From Streptomyces sp. BK208 (GTDB lineage: Bacteria > Actinomycetota > Actinomycetes > Streptomycetales > Streptomycetaceae), in contig NZ_SOAV01000016.1 of NCBI RefSeq assembly GCF_004364245.1, positions 120,374 to 184,373 on the forward strand: DNA of 64,000 nt, read 5' to 3'. Below are positions 8,898 to 17,031 of this stretch, piece by piece. Position numbers and translations under genes: made by a program. Positions within the stretch are counted from its first letter, which is position 1; the number at the start of each line of letters is the position of its first letter. A model generated the notes under the pieces. It was not told the origin of the DNA and did no database searches. It was given only the letters and a program-made list of their open reading frames with translations.

Positions 8898-9112
8898 GGC
8901 CACGACGCTAGGGACCGGGGCGGCTCGCCACCGGGTCCACTTCGGGTGCGCCGTCGGGGACCAATCGCGCCGGACGCCATTCACCCGCCCGTCACGGATC
9001 CTCCATCACGTGCATGTTCCCTCCATCGCGGGTAGTCGGAGAGTCCCGATGCCAACACATCGGTACAGCACGGGATTTGACGGTAATGAACCGACATGGG
9101 AAGGGACTTCCA

Positions 9113-9862
9113 GTGCGCACCAGCAAAGTGGCCATCGCAGTGGCGACCGCGAGCGTCTGTGTTTCCTTACTGGCCGGCTGCGGCGGCGATTCGGAGGACG
9201 AGGGCAAGCCGTTCGAGGGGCAGAGCGCCGACGACATCGCCGCAAAGGCCGTCGAGGCCACCCGGCAGGCGAAGTCCGTGCACGTGAAGGGCGACACCCG
9301 CACGGAGGACGGCAGCACCGTCACCGTCGACGTCTCGGTCGACCAGGAGAAGAACTGCCAGGGCACCATCGGCGCCGGCGAGACCCGGGCGGACGTGCGG
9401 CACACCGACGCGACCCTCTATCTGCGGGGCGACGAGCAGTACTGGCAGACGGCCCTCAAGCAGCAGCCGGACGCGGCGCGGAAGATGGCGCCCAAGCTCA
9501 CGGACAAGTGGGTGAAGATGCCGGCGAACGACGCCACGACCTCCGGGATCTGCGACAAGCAGGGCTTCATCGCCGCCATGGACGAGGACGAGTCGGAGCG
9601 CAAGGGCATGAAGCGCGGCTCCACGACGGACGTGAACGGCGAGGAGGCCCTGGCGCTGACCAAGGACGCCGCGGGGGGCGAGAAGCTCACGCTCTACGTC
9701 GCGACGGAGGGCGAGCCGTACATCCTCAAGACCACGACCGAGGGTGGCGAGAACCCCGGCAGCGTCACGTTCAGCGAGTACGGCGAGACGGTGGATCCCG
9801 GGCAGCCGCCGGCCGGCGAGACGGTCGACATGAAGGAACTGGCGGGCGAGCAGCAGACCTGA
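9113..9862 (+). CDS. Lipoprotein with a TTA (bldA-dependent) codon
   Basis: The 249-residue protein has a short lipoprotein signal with lipobox LLAGC, then an acidic linker and a domain recalling LppX/LprG-like or LolA-like mycobacterial lipoproteins (paired strands such as KSVHVKGDTRTEDG and GTIGAGETRADVRHTDATLYLRGDEQYW). These bind lipids in known cases; that role is only a possibility here. GTG at 9113 is favoured because GGGAAGGGA precedes it and the lipobox then falls at residue 23. Leucine 19, inside the signal peptide, is encoded by TTA (9167-9169), the only in-frame TTA I found in the window, so translation should depend on the bldA tRNA. Confidence 0.88.
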   Translation: MRTSKVAIAVATASVCVSLLAGCGGDSEDEGKPFEGQSADDIAAKAVEATRQAKSVHVKGDTRTEDGSTVTVDVSVDQEKNCQGTIGAGETRADVRHTDATLYLRGDEQYWQTALKQQPDAARKMAPKLTDKWVKMPANDATTSGICDKQGFIAAMDEDESERKGMKRGSTTDVNGEEALALTKDAAGGEKLTLYVATEGEPYILKTTTEGGENPGSVTFSEYGETVDPGQPPAGETVDMKELAGEQQT

Positions 9863-9888
9863 CCCCACCGCGTCTCCCGCCGCCGGCC

Positions 9889-10380
9889 CTAAGGGGTCCC
9901 GTCCCCCGCCTCCCCGCGCTCCCGGTCCGAATCCGGCCACACGTAGGGCAGGTCGTCGGGGACTCCGGGGAACAGCTCGGCGTACACCTCGGGTTGCTTG
10001 CGGACCAGGGCCGAGCGGTGGCTGCGGTGGAAGGCCTCGTCGCCGAGCCAGGGCGGCAGTTCCCCGGCGGCGGCCAGCTCCGGCTGGTCCCGCACCGGTT
10101 CCCCGGGGCGGATCTCGGCGAGCCCCGCGACGAGTGAGGCCGCGCAGCTGTCCTGGTGACCCTGCTCGCGCCAGACCCGGCAGACGTCCAGGCCGTAGCG
10201 GACCAGGGCCTCCTCGTAGCCCGTCCACATCCGCACCGCCGGGTGCCTGCGCCAGCCGTAGCCGGGCACGGTGAGTCCGCGCAGCACCTGAAGTGCCTCC
10301 ACGCGCTGTTTGCCGAGGCGGCGTCGGTCCAGGACCAGGGCCGAGTCCCGGAAGCCGGGGTGGGGGAGGAAGGTCTGCAT
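9889..10380 (-). CDS. MSMEG_6728 family protein (pyrimidine-dimer-glycosylase-like)
   Basis: The 163-residue protein opens with MQTFLPHPGFRDSALVLDRR and RLGKQRVEALQVLRGL, which I recognise as the MSMEG_6728 family. This family is usually linked to T4 endonuclease V-type pyrimidine dimer DNA glycosylases, and the N-terminal Arg/Gln/Glu-rich region fits, but catalysis has not been shown for it as far as I know. HPAVRMWTGYEEALVRYGLDVC follows. It is the last gene of a leftward run after crtB and the small Cys-motif gene, from which it is separated by only 16 bp, and it ends 26 bp from the lipoprotein gene on the other strand. Confidence 0.8.
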   Translation of the reverse strand: MQTFLPHPGFRDSALVLDRRRLGKQRVEALQVLRGLTVPGYGWRRHPAVRMWTGYEEALVRYGLDVCRVWREQGHQDSCAASLVAGLAEIRPGEPVRDQPELAAAGELPPWLGDEAFHRSHRSALVRKQPEVYAELFPGVPDDLPYVWPDSDRERGEAGDGTP

Positions 10381-10396
10381 CGGGGTGACACTCCGT

Positions 10397-10621
10397 TCAG
10401 CCGGGGAACCGGCCGCGGGCCCGCAGGCGCCCGCGGCGTTCGGCGTGGGCGAGGTCCTCGCGCCACCGGCGGCAGGCCTCGGCCCGCTTGAGGGCGGCGG
10501 CGACGAGAGCGGGCCGTGCCGCGCGCCACGTCGGCCGCTGCCGGTCCCCGGGTGACCGCGCGGCGCCGCAGCCGCAGCCGCAGGGAAGGCGTCCCCGGCG
10601 GGGCCGGGGGTCCGGGCTCAT
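10397..10621 (-). CDS. Small arginine-rich protein with a CGCGCG motif
   Basis: A 74-residue basic protein of unknown function with CGCGCG at residues 14-19 and a helical Arg/Ala-rich C-terminal half (LKRAEACRRWREDLAHAERR). GGAGG upstream and an ATGA overlap with the crtB stop indicate that it is really translated and coupled to crtB. The triple Cys-Gly motif might bind a metal; this is a guess. I do not recognise the family. Confidence 0.65.
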   Translation of the reverse strand: MSPDPRPRRGRLPCGCGCGAARSPGDRQRPTWRAARPALVAAALKRAEACRRWREDLAHAERRGRLRARGRFPG

Positions 10622-11622
10622 CGGGGCTCCTCCACGTCGAGGGCGTCGAGGGCCTCGACGCGGCGGGGCACCGGCGTCGGTGCGCGCCGGGCGCCGAGCC
10701 GGGCGGCGAGCACGCGGACGAGCCCGTCGGCCGCGACGGCCGCGCGGCGCCGGCGGGGCACCACCGCGCGGTGGTGCAGGACCGCGTATCCGCCGTCCGC
10801 GACGGTGTCGAGGATGTTCCGGTAGAGCAGGAAGGCGGCGCGGACGCAGGGCCGTGCGACGGGGTCGAGCATGGCGAGTCCGGGCTCGGCCTCGCGGTAG
10901 ACGCCCCGGGTGAGGTCCTCGGCGGCCCGCAGCGCGGCGGTGATGCGCGCGTCGCGGCGGCCGGTGCGCCTGCTCCACAGCAGCAGGTCCCGGTGGACGC
11001 CGTGCGCGGCGAGCAGGTCGGCGGGGAGGTAGATCCGGCCGCGGTCCAGGTCCTCGCCGACGTCCCGCAGGAAGTTGGTCAGCTGGAAGGCGACCCCCAG
11101 GGCGGCCGCGTGCGGGGCGGCCAGGGCGCGGGCGGTCACGGTGCCGAGCACCGGGAGCATCTGGAGGCCGATGACGGCGGCCGAGCCGTGCATGTAGGTG
11201 CGCAGGTCGGCGTAGGTGGCGTAGTCGGTGACCGTGAGGTCGGCGCGCATGGAGGCCATGAAGTCGGTGAAGTGCGCCGGTTCGATGGCGTACCGGGCGG
11301 CCGTGTCGGCCAGGGCGACGACCACGGGCTCGTCGGCCGGCCGGCCGCCGGTGAGCGCCCGCCGCAGGAGCCGGTCGAGGCGGGCGAGGGCGGCCGCGCG
11401 TTCGGCGGGCGTGGCGGCGGACCCCGTGTCGTCGACGATGTCGTCGGCCCACCGCGCGAACCCGTACAGGGCGTGCACGGCCGGCCTGCGGCCGGCGGGC
11501 AGGAGGCGGGTGGCCAGGAAGTAGGTGCGCCCGTGGCGGGCGTTGAGGAGCCGGCACCGGGCGTAGGCGGCCCGCAGGTCCGGATCGGTGATGCCGGCGG
11601 CGTCCAGTTCGCGCCCGGTCAT
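10618..11622 (-). CDS. crtB: Phytoene synthase
   Basis: CrtB condenses two geranylgeranyl diphosphates to phytoene. The 334-residue protein has both Mg2+-binding Asp-rich motifs: WADDIVDD (about 58-65) and FLRDVGEDLDRGRIYLP (about 184-200), plus the RTYFLATRLLP substrate segment near the N terminus, so it appears intact and of normal length. Its ATG overlaps the TGA of the crtI remnant, the remains of the usual crtI-crtB translational coupling. No crtE (GGPP synthase) is seen here, so substrate must come from elsewhere. Expression is doubtful because the upstream operon is truncated. Confidence 0.93.
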   Translation of the reverse strand: MTGRELDAAGITDPDLRAAYARCRLLNARHGRTYFLATRLLPAGRRPAVHALYGFARWADDIVDDTGSAATPAERAAALARLDRLLRRALTGGRPADEPVVVALADTAARYAIEPAHFTDFMASMRADLTVTDYATYADLRTYMHGSAAVIGLQMLPVLGTVTARALAAPHAAALGVAFQLTNFLRDVGEDLDRGRIYLPADLLAAHGVHRDLLLWSRRTGRRDARITAALRAAEDLTRGVYREAEPGLAMLDPVARPCVRAAFLLYRNILDTVADGGYAVLHHRAVVPRRRRAAVAADGLVRVLAARLGARRAPTPVPRRVEALDALDVEEPR

Positions 11623-11933
11623 CGCCGTCCGCCCCTCGCCGCCCCGGTGCGGGCCGGTGCGCCGGTGACGCGGGCGGCGGCCGGTTTCCCGGAGACCAGG
11701 ACGGTCGGCACGCCGACGCCGGGGATGGTTCCGCAGCCCGCGAGGACCTCGTTGGCGGTGCCGCGCACCAGGTCGCGGGGGCGGAAGGGGCCGGTCCGGG
11801 CGAAGGTGCGGGCGACCGAGAGCGGGGTGCGGGCGGCATGCCCCTGTGCGGTCCGGTCGGCGGGTGTCACCAGGCACTCATGGGTCCCGACGAGCACGAC
11901 GTGGCCGGTGCGCCCGGTCAGCGTCCGCGTCAT
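11619..11933 (-). pseudogene. crtI: 3' remnant of phytoene desaturase gene
   Basis: The frame encodes only about 104 residues, but its second half reads like the C terminus of bacterial CrtI: TPLSVARTFARTGPFRPRDL followed by CGTIPGVGVPTVLVSGK, the conserved end of the FAD-binding fold. A full CrtI is near 500 residues and needs an N-terminal dinucleotide-binding motif, absent here. The stop overlaps the crtB start exactly as in intact crt operons. The rest of crtI, and crtE, are missing between this point and crtY, so this looks like a deletion scar. Whether the fragment is translated is unknown. Confidence 0.82.
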
Positions 11934-12088
11934 CGCGCGACCCGGACCGCGGGCGGTCCGTCCGGCCGGTGGTTGCCGTTCTCGGCCGTGCAGGGGCGCA
12001 TCGCGGATCCTCTCGTGTGGTCGGGCGTCATGCCTTCCCCCCTTCGCCTCCGGCGCGACGCCCCCGGGGCCGGTTCTGTCCGGCAGTC

Positions 12089-12167
12089 ACCCGCCCGGTG
12101 GTATCGCCCGCCGGGCGGGTACCCGGACCACGGAGTTCAGCGTGCCGTTCACGCCCACGGACGGCAC
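12089..12167. promoter_or_regulatory. Two hairpins between the crtI remnant and crtY
   Basis: ACCCGCCCGG (12089-12098) pairs perfectly with 12111-12120, and GTGCCGT (12142-12148) pairs with ACGGCAC (12161-12167). They lie 60-140 bp before the crtY start. They may be remains of the regulatory region between two crt operons or a terminator; nothing else is recognisable in the 297 bp between crtI and crtY. Confidence 0.4.
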
Positions 12168-12230
12168 CGGGCGGAATACTCCGCCGGACCGGAGCGAACC
12201 GGCGGGGCGGACGGACGGGTAGGAGGCGGC

Positions 12231-13433
12231 GTGCTCGACGCGGACATCGTGGTCGTCGGTGCCGGGGCGGCGGGTCTCTCCCTGGCTCACCGGCTCCCCG
12301 CACCGGCGCCGCACGCGGTGGCGCCCTCCGTCGTCCTGGTCGACCCGCCGCCTGGACCGCTGCGGCCCCCGCGCCGCACCTGGTGCTTCTGGGAGGCCGG
12401 GCCCGGGCGCTTCGACCGGGCGACGACGGCGACGTGGGAGTGGCTGCGGGTGCACGGCCGGGACGGTGCGGTCGTCCGGCGGCACATCGCGCCCGCCCGC
12501 TACAAGATGATCCGCTCCGACGACTTCGAGGCGCTGGTGGAGCGGGATCTGAAGGGCCGTCCGGGGCTGCGGCGCGTCGAGGCCACCGTCGACGGGGTGA
12601 CCGGCCTGCCGGACGGCACCGTGCGGGTGGGGGCCACGGACGCGACGGGCTCCCCGACGGACCTGAGGGCCCGCTGGGTCTTCGACTCGCGCCCGCCCGA
12701 CCGGTTGCCGGCCGCCCGCACCCGTCTGCTCCAGCACTTCCGCGGCTGGTTCGTGCGTACCGAGCGGCCGGTCTTCGACCCGGAGGTGGTCGACCTGATG
12801 GACTTCCGCACCGCGCAGCCGCGGCGGGGCCTGTCGTTCGGCTACGTGCTGCCGACGGGGCGGCACACCGCGCTGGTCGAGTACACCGAGTTCGGCCCGG
12901 CGCCCCTGTCGGCCGAGGCGTACGACCGCCTCCTGGAGGACTACACGCGCCGCGTGCTGCGCACCGGTGCTTTGGAGGTCCTGTCCACCGAACAGGGCGT
13001 CATCCCGATGACCGACGCCGTCTTCGAGCGGCGGGCCGCGGGCAGCGACCGCGTCTTCCGGATCGGCGTGGCGGGCGGGGCGACGCGGGCGTCCACCGGC
13101 TACACCTTCGCGGCCGTGCAGCGGCAGTCCGAGGCCGTCGCGCGTGCGGTGCGCGCCGGCCGCCGCCCGGTGCCGCCGCCCCCGCATCCGGCCCGCGCCC
13201 GGCTGATGGACGCGGTGCTGCTGCGCGCCCTTGACACCGGCCGGGTGGATGGACCCGACCTCTTCTTCCGGTTGTTCGACCGTGTGCCCGCCGCGCGGCT
13301 GCTGCGTTTCCTCGACGGCCGCTCGGCGCTGTCCGAGGACCTCGCGCTCGGCCTGCGCGTCCCCGTCCTGCCGATGCTGCGTACGGCGGCCGAACTGCCG
13401 TGGCTGCGGCGCCGGCACCTGCCCGTCCGCTGA
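12231..13433 (+). CDS. crtY: Lycopene cyclase, CrtY/CrtL type
   Basis: CrtY cyclises the ends of lycopene to beta-carotene. The 400-residue flavoprotein starts with the dinucleotide-binding motif VVVGAGAAGLSLAHRL, then RTWCFWEAG, KMIRSDDFE, the VFDSRPP signature, FRGWFVRTERPVFDP and IPMTDAVFERR, all characteristic of the family. GTG at 12231 is chosen because AGGAGG precedes it by 4 bases and the Rossmann motif falls at the expected place. crtT follows after 39 bp. Its substrate, lycopene, needs a CrtI that this locus no longer encodes, so function depends on genes elsewhere. Confidence 0.92.
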   Translation: MLDADIVVVGAGAAGLSLAHRLPAPAPHAVAPSVVLVDPPPGPLRPPRRTWCFWEAGPGRFDRATTATWEWLRVHGRDGAVVRRHIAPARYKMIRSDDFEALVERDLKGRPGLRRVEATVDGVTGLPDGTVRVGATDATGSPTDLRARWVFDSRPPDRLPAARTRLLQHFRGWFVRTERPVFDPEVVDLMDFRTAQPRRGLSFGYVLPTGRHTALVEYTEFGPAPLSAEAYDRLLEDYTRRVLRTGALEVLSTEQGVIPMTDAVFERRAAGSDRVFRIGVAGGATRASTGYTFAAVQRQSEAVARAVRAGRRPVPPPPHPARARLMDAVLLRALDTGRVDGPDLFFRLFDRVPAARLLRFLDGRSALSEDLALGLRVPVLPMLRTAAELPWLRRRHLPVR

Positions 13434-13472
13434 ACCGCCGTCCACCGAGCACCGACCGTCCGGGAGCCCTCG

Positions 13473-14342
13473 ATGCCCTTGCTGCGCGACGCCGCGCTGA
13501 CCGACGCCTTCGACCGCGGGGCGGGCCACTACGACCGCCTCGTCGCGCTGAACCCCGGCTATCACTCCCAGTTGCGCCGCTCCGCCGGCCGGCTGGGCCT
13601 CGCCGAGGGCGGCGCCGGAAGCCGGGTGCTCGACCTCGGCTGCGGCACGGGAGCCTCGACCGCCGCCCTGGCCGCGGCCTTCCCCGCCGCCGAGATCGTC
13701 GGGGTGGACGCCTCGGCCGGCATGCTGGAGCGGGCTCGCGCCAAGCACTGGCCGGAACGGGTGCGCTTCGTGCACGCGACGGCCGAGGATCTGGAGCGGA
13801 CCGAGGCACACGGCTCCTTCGACGCGGTCCTCGCCGCCTACCTCTTCCGCAACCTGACCGACCCCGACAGCGTCCTGCGCACGGTGCACGGGCTGCTCGC
13901 CCCCGCGGGCCGGCTGGCGGTGCACGAGTACGCGCTCGGCGGCCGCCGCGCCGACCGGCTGATGTGGGACGCGGTGTGCCGGGGGGTCATCCTGCCGCTG
14001 GGGACTGCGACGGGCGACCGGGACCTGTACCGGCACCTGTGGCGCAGCGTCGCGGCGTTCGACACGGCTCCGGCGTTCGCGGCGCGGCTGGGGCGGGCCG
14101 GGTTCGCGGGGGTCCGTGTCCTGCCGCTGCCGGGCTGGCAGACGGGCCTCACCCACACCTTCGTTTGCCGGCGCGCCGACGCGAAGGCCGACGGGGCGGC
14201 GCCGAAGACGGAGAGGGAGAGGGGGACGGAGAGGGGGACGGACGCGGGATCAGGACCGGGGAGGCGGGCGGAAACGGAAACCGCGGTGCTGGACCGCGGG
14301 TCCGGGGGGTCCGGCGGTACTCCGGCCCCCGGCGCCGGGTAG
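13473..14342 (+). CDS. crtT: SAM-dependent methyltransferase, CrtT-like
   Basis: A class I methyltransferase with motif I VLDLGCGTGAS (about 50-60), motif II EIVGVDAS, and FDAVLAAYLFRNL, resembling UbiE/MenG enzymes. In streptomycete isorenieratene clusters crtT lies next to crtY, as here, and the symbol rests on that context. Family members end near THTFVCRR; this protein continues for about 55 residues of low-complexity Glu/Arg/Gly sequence encoded by a purine-rich run (about 14200-14245), probably a read-through or slippage extension. The usual crtU is absent downstream. Confidence 0.8.
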   Translation: MPLLRDAALTDAFDRGAGHYDRLVALNPGYHSQLRRSAGRLGLAEGGAGSRVLDLGCGTGASTAALAAAFPAAEIVGVDASAGMLERARAKHWPERVRFVHATAEDLERTEAHGSFDAVLAAYLFRNLTDPDSVLRTVHGLLAPAGRLAVHEYALGGRRADRLMWDAVCRGVILPLGTATGDRDLYRHLWRSVAAFDTAPAFAARLGRAGFAGVRVLPLPGWQTGLTHTFVCRRADAKADGAAPKTERERGTERGTDAGSGPGRRAETETAVLDRGSGGSGGTPAPGAG

Positions 14343-14427
14343 CGGCACGCGCACCGGCCGCGTCGGCGGCGAAGCGGCCCCGCACTTCGCGGCGCGCCGG
14401 CCCGGTCGATGCGCCCCGCTCCGGCGG

Positions 14428-15306
14428 CTACTCCCCCGGGCCCGCCGCACGGTCGGCCAGCCCGCCCGCGCCGAGCGGCCCGGTGTGGCCCAGGGGTTCC
14501 CTGACCTCGAGCCGGGGCAGTTCGTGACGGGACAGCCGTGCGACCACGGGCGGCAGGGTGGCGCGGCCCACCTGGACCAGGCGCAGCCACCCCGGCACGT
14601 ACACGGCGGTACGCCGGCGCTCCACGGCGCGGACCAGACGGGCGGCGACGTCGTCCGCCGGGAAGGTGCGGCGGGCCGGGGGCGGCATGTGGGCGCGCAG
14701 TTCCCGCAGGACCGGGTACCGGTCGGCGTCGCGGATCATGTCGGTGTCGATCCAGTTGAGGTAGGCGATGCCGACGGCCACGCCGCGGTGGGCCACTTCG
14801 GCGCGCAACGAGTGGGTGAAGCCCTCCACGCCCGCCTTGGAGGCGCAGTAGGCGCTCATCATGGGGGCGGCGCCGAGCGAGGCCAGCGACGCGATCTGCA
14901 GGTGGTAGCCCGCGGTGTCGAGGAGGTCCGGCAGGAAGGTCCGCGCGGTGTGGGCGCTGCCGGTCAGGTTCACGTCGACGACCCGGCTCCACTCGGCGGG
15001 GTCGGAGGTGGCGAACGGTCCGCCGTGGGCGATGCCCGCGTTCGCCACGACGACCGAGGGCTTGCCCAGGCGCCGGCGCGTCTCATCGGCCGCTTCGGCC
15101 AGTGCGGCGGGGTCGGTGACGTCGGTCTCGACGGCGAGCGCGGGGGCCGGCAGATCCGCCGCGAGGGCGTCCAGGTGCGGCTTCTCGAGGCCGAGCAGCG
15201 CGATCCGGGCGCCACGGCGGGCGCAGGCGCGGGCCAGGGCGGCGCCGAGTCCGCGCGCGGCGCCGGTCACCACGACGACACGATTCTGGAGGGGGCTGTC
15301 CGTCAC
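14428..15306 (-). CDS. Short-chain dehydrogenase/reductase
   Basis: A 292-residue classical SDR: cofactor motif TGAARGLG (14-21), NAG at 89-91, catalytic Ser140, Tyr153 and Lys157 (SAYCASK). It oxidises or reduces a hydroxyl or keto group with NAD(P)(H); the substrate is unknown. After the core it carries about 80 residues including PGWLRLVQVGRATLPPVVARL, seen in actinobacterial SDRs acting on hydrophobic substrates. It is the last gene of a leftward trio with an FAD oxidoreductase and an SRPBCC protein, suggesting a shared lipophilic substrate. Confidence 0.88.
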   Translation of the reverse strand: MTDSPLQNRVVVVTGAARGLGAALARACARRGARIALLGLEKPHLDALAADLPAPALAVETDVTDPAALAEAADETRRRLGKPSVVVANAGIAHGGPFATSDPAEWSRVVDVNLTGSAHTARTFLPDLLDTAGYHLQIASLASLGAAPMMSAYCASKAGVEGFTHSLRAEVAHRGVAVGIAYLNWIDTDMIRDADRYPVLRELRAHMPPPARRTFPADDVAARLVRAVERRRTAVYVPGWLRLVQVGRATLPPVVARLSRHELPRLEVREPLGHTGPLGAGGLADRAAGPGE

Positions 15307-15411
15307 CGCTCGGCCCTTTCCTCGAAGTTGCCCGGGACTGCTGGGAGTCGCCCGGGATTGCTCGGGGGTTCGTCAGGGTTCCCCGGAGGTCTGTCACATG
15401 GGCAGCGGCGT

Positions 15412-17031
15412 TCACCTGCGGTCGCCGGCCCGGTCCCGCCGGGTCAGGACCCGCTGCACCCGGGCGAGCCCCGCGAACCGGTGCTGACGCAGGGCGGCAC
15501 GCGCGGCGTTGGCGCCGGGCGCGCCGTGCACTCCGCCTCCCGGGTGGGCGCCCGCGGAGGCGAGGAAGAGACCGGTCACCGGTGTCTCCGGCCGTCCGGT
15601 GCCGGGCACGGGCCGGAAGAACAGCTGCTGGTGCATGGCGGTGGTGCCGCCGTTGATGGCGCCGCCCTCCAGGTTGGCGTCCATGGCCTGGAGCGTCGGC
15701 GGGGCAAGCACCCGACGGGCCCGGATCAGCGTGCGGAAGCCGGGCGCGAACCGTTCCACCTGGCGTTCCACCCGGTCGGCCATCAGCTCCTGTTCCCTGG
15801 TGTCCCAGCTGCCGGTGATGCCCTCGTCGCCCGCGTCGGCGCGGATGTCGTGGGGCACGTGGGTGTAGGCCCACGCGGACTCGGTGCCGCTCGGTGAGCG
15901 CGTCGGGTCCGTGGTGGTCATCTGACCGAACAGCGAGAAGGGGCGGTCGGGGACCTGCCGCATGGCGATCTGGGCGGCGAACCGGGTCAGTTCGTCCAGA
16001 CCGTCGGCGAGGTGCACGGTACCGGCCCGTGCCGCGTCCTCGCACCGCCAGGGCACGGGCCCGTCCAGCGCCCAGTCCACCTTGAACGTGGCGAAGTCCC
16101 ACTGGAAGCGCCGCACGTCGGTGCGGACCTGGTCCGGCAGGTCGTCCGGGGCGACGAGCCGGCCGTACAGGGCGGGGACGGAGACGTCCGCGAGGACGGC
16201 GCGTCGGGCGGCGACCGTCTCCCCGTCGGCGGTGCGCACACCGACCGCGCGCCGGTCGCGGACCAGGACCTGTTCGACGCGCCGCCCGCAGTGCAGGGTG
16301 CCGCCCCGGGCACGCAACCGGTGGACCAGGGCTTCGGTGAGGGCTCCGGCGCCGCCGACGGGCACCGGGAAGCCGTAGGTCTGTCCGAGCATCGACATCA
16401 GCCAGCCGAAGCCGCCGCTGCCGGCCGCCTCGGGGGCGAGGTCGGCGTGCAGGGCGTTGCCCGCAAGGATCAGTTTGCCGCCCTCGCCGCGGAACTCCTC
16501 CTCGCCCATGCGGCGCACCGGCAGGACCAGGGTGCGGGCGAGCCTGAGACCGCCCGCGCCGCGCAGCCGCAGGGCGAGCCGCGCTCCGGCCCGCACCGGC
16601 GGGAAGGGGGTGAACAGGGCGTCCACGATGTCGGCCCGGTAGCGGTCCCACACCTCGTGCAGCCCCTCCCAGGCGGCACCGTCCCCGGGCGCGAAGGTGT
16701 CGAGGGAGGCGGCGGTGACGGCGACGTCGCGGTCGAGGACGGCACAGGTGCCGTCGGTCAGGGGGTGGGCCAGCACGTGGGGCGCGTGGGCCCAGCGCAG
16801 GCCGTGGTCCTGCAGCCGCAGTCCGCGCAGGATCGGGGAGGCGGCGGCGAGCGGGTAGAAGGAGCTGAACAGGTCGTTGACGAATCCGGGGGCGACCTCG
16901 CTGTCGTGGCGCACCGCGCCGCCCGGCACGGGCTGCTCCTCCAGGACCGTCACGCTCCAGCCGGCGTCGGCCAGCAGGTTGGCCGCGACCAGGCCGTTGG
17001 GTCCGGCTCCGACCACGACGGCGTCAGGCAC
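15412..17031 (-). CDS. FAD-dependent NAD(P) oxidoreductase (PYROXD2/phytoene-desaturase-like)
   Basis: The 539-residue protein begins with VVVGAGPNGLVAANLLADAG, a GxGxxG FAD-binding motif with the following ExxxxPGG segment (LEEQPVPGGAVRHDSE), and ends with LFLASAGAHPGGGVHGAPGANAA, the second FAD-contact region. It belongs to the large amine-oxidase/phytoene-desaturase-like group often named PYROXD2. It is not CrtI by its end motif, so it probably does not replace the missing desaturase, although its proximity to crt genes is suggestive. It overlaps the upstream SRPBCC gene by 8 bases. Substrate unknown. Confidence 0.88.
   Translation of the reverse strand: MPDAVVVGAGPNGLVAANLLADAGWSVTVLEEQPVPGGAVRHDSEVAPGFVNDLFSSFYPLAAASPILRGLRLQDHGLRWAHAPHVLAHPLTDGTCAVLDRDVAVTAASLDTFAPGDGAAWEGLHEVWDRYRADIVDALFTPFPPVRAGARLALRLRGAGGLRLARTLVLPVRRMGEEEFRGEGGKLILAGNALHADLAPEAAGSGGFGWLMSMLGQTYGFPVPVGGAGALTEALVHRLRARGGTLHCGRRVEQVLVRDRRAVGVRTADGETVAARRAVLADVSVPALYGRLVAPDDLPDQVRTDVRRFQWDFATFKVDWALDGPVPWRCEDAARAGTVHLADGLDELTRFAAQIAMRQVPDRPFSLFGQMTTTDPTRSPSGTESAWAYTHVPHDIRADAGDEGITGSWDTREQELMADRVERQVERFAPGFRTLIRARRVLAPPTLQAMDANLEGGAINGGTTAMHQQLFFRPVPGTGRPETPVTGLFLASAGAHPGGGVHGAPGANAARAALRQHRFAGLARVQRVLTRRDRAGDRR

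Noticed and set aside
6669..9035. A frame of almost 790 codons across the MFS and EamA genes on the plus strand
   Set aside because: It crosses two real genes of different strands and lacks hydrophobic segments or motifs.
10618..14342. Complete isorenieratene carotenoid cluster
   Set aside because: crtE, most of crtI and crtU are not present in the window; only crtB, crtY and crtT look intact.
15412..17031. FAD oxidoreductase as a replacement CrtI or CrtU
   Set aside because: Its C-terminal flavin segment and N-terminal region fit the PYROXD2-like group better, and gene context groups it with SRPBCC and SDR genes.
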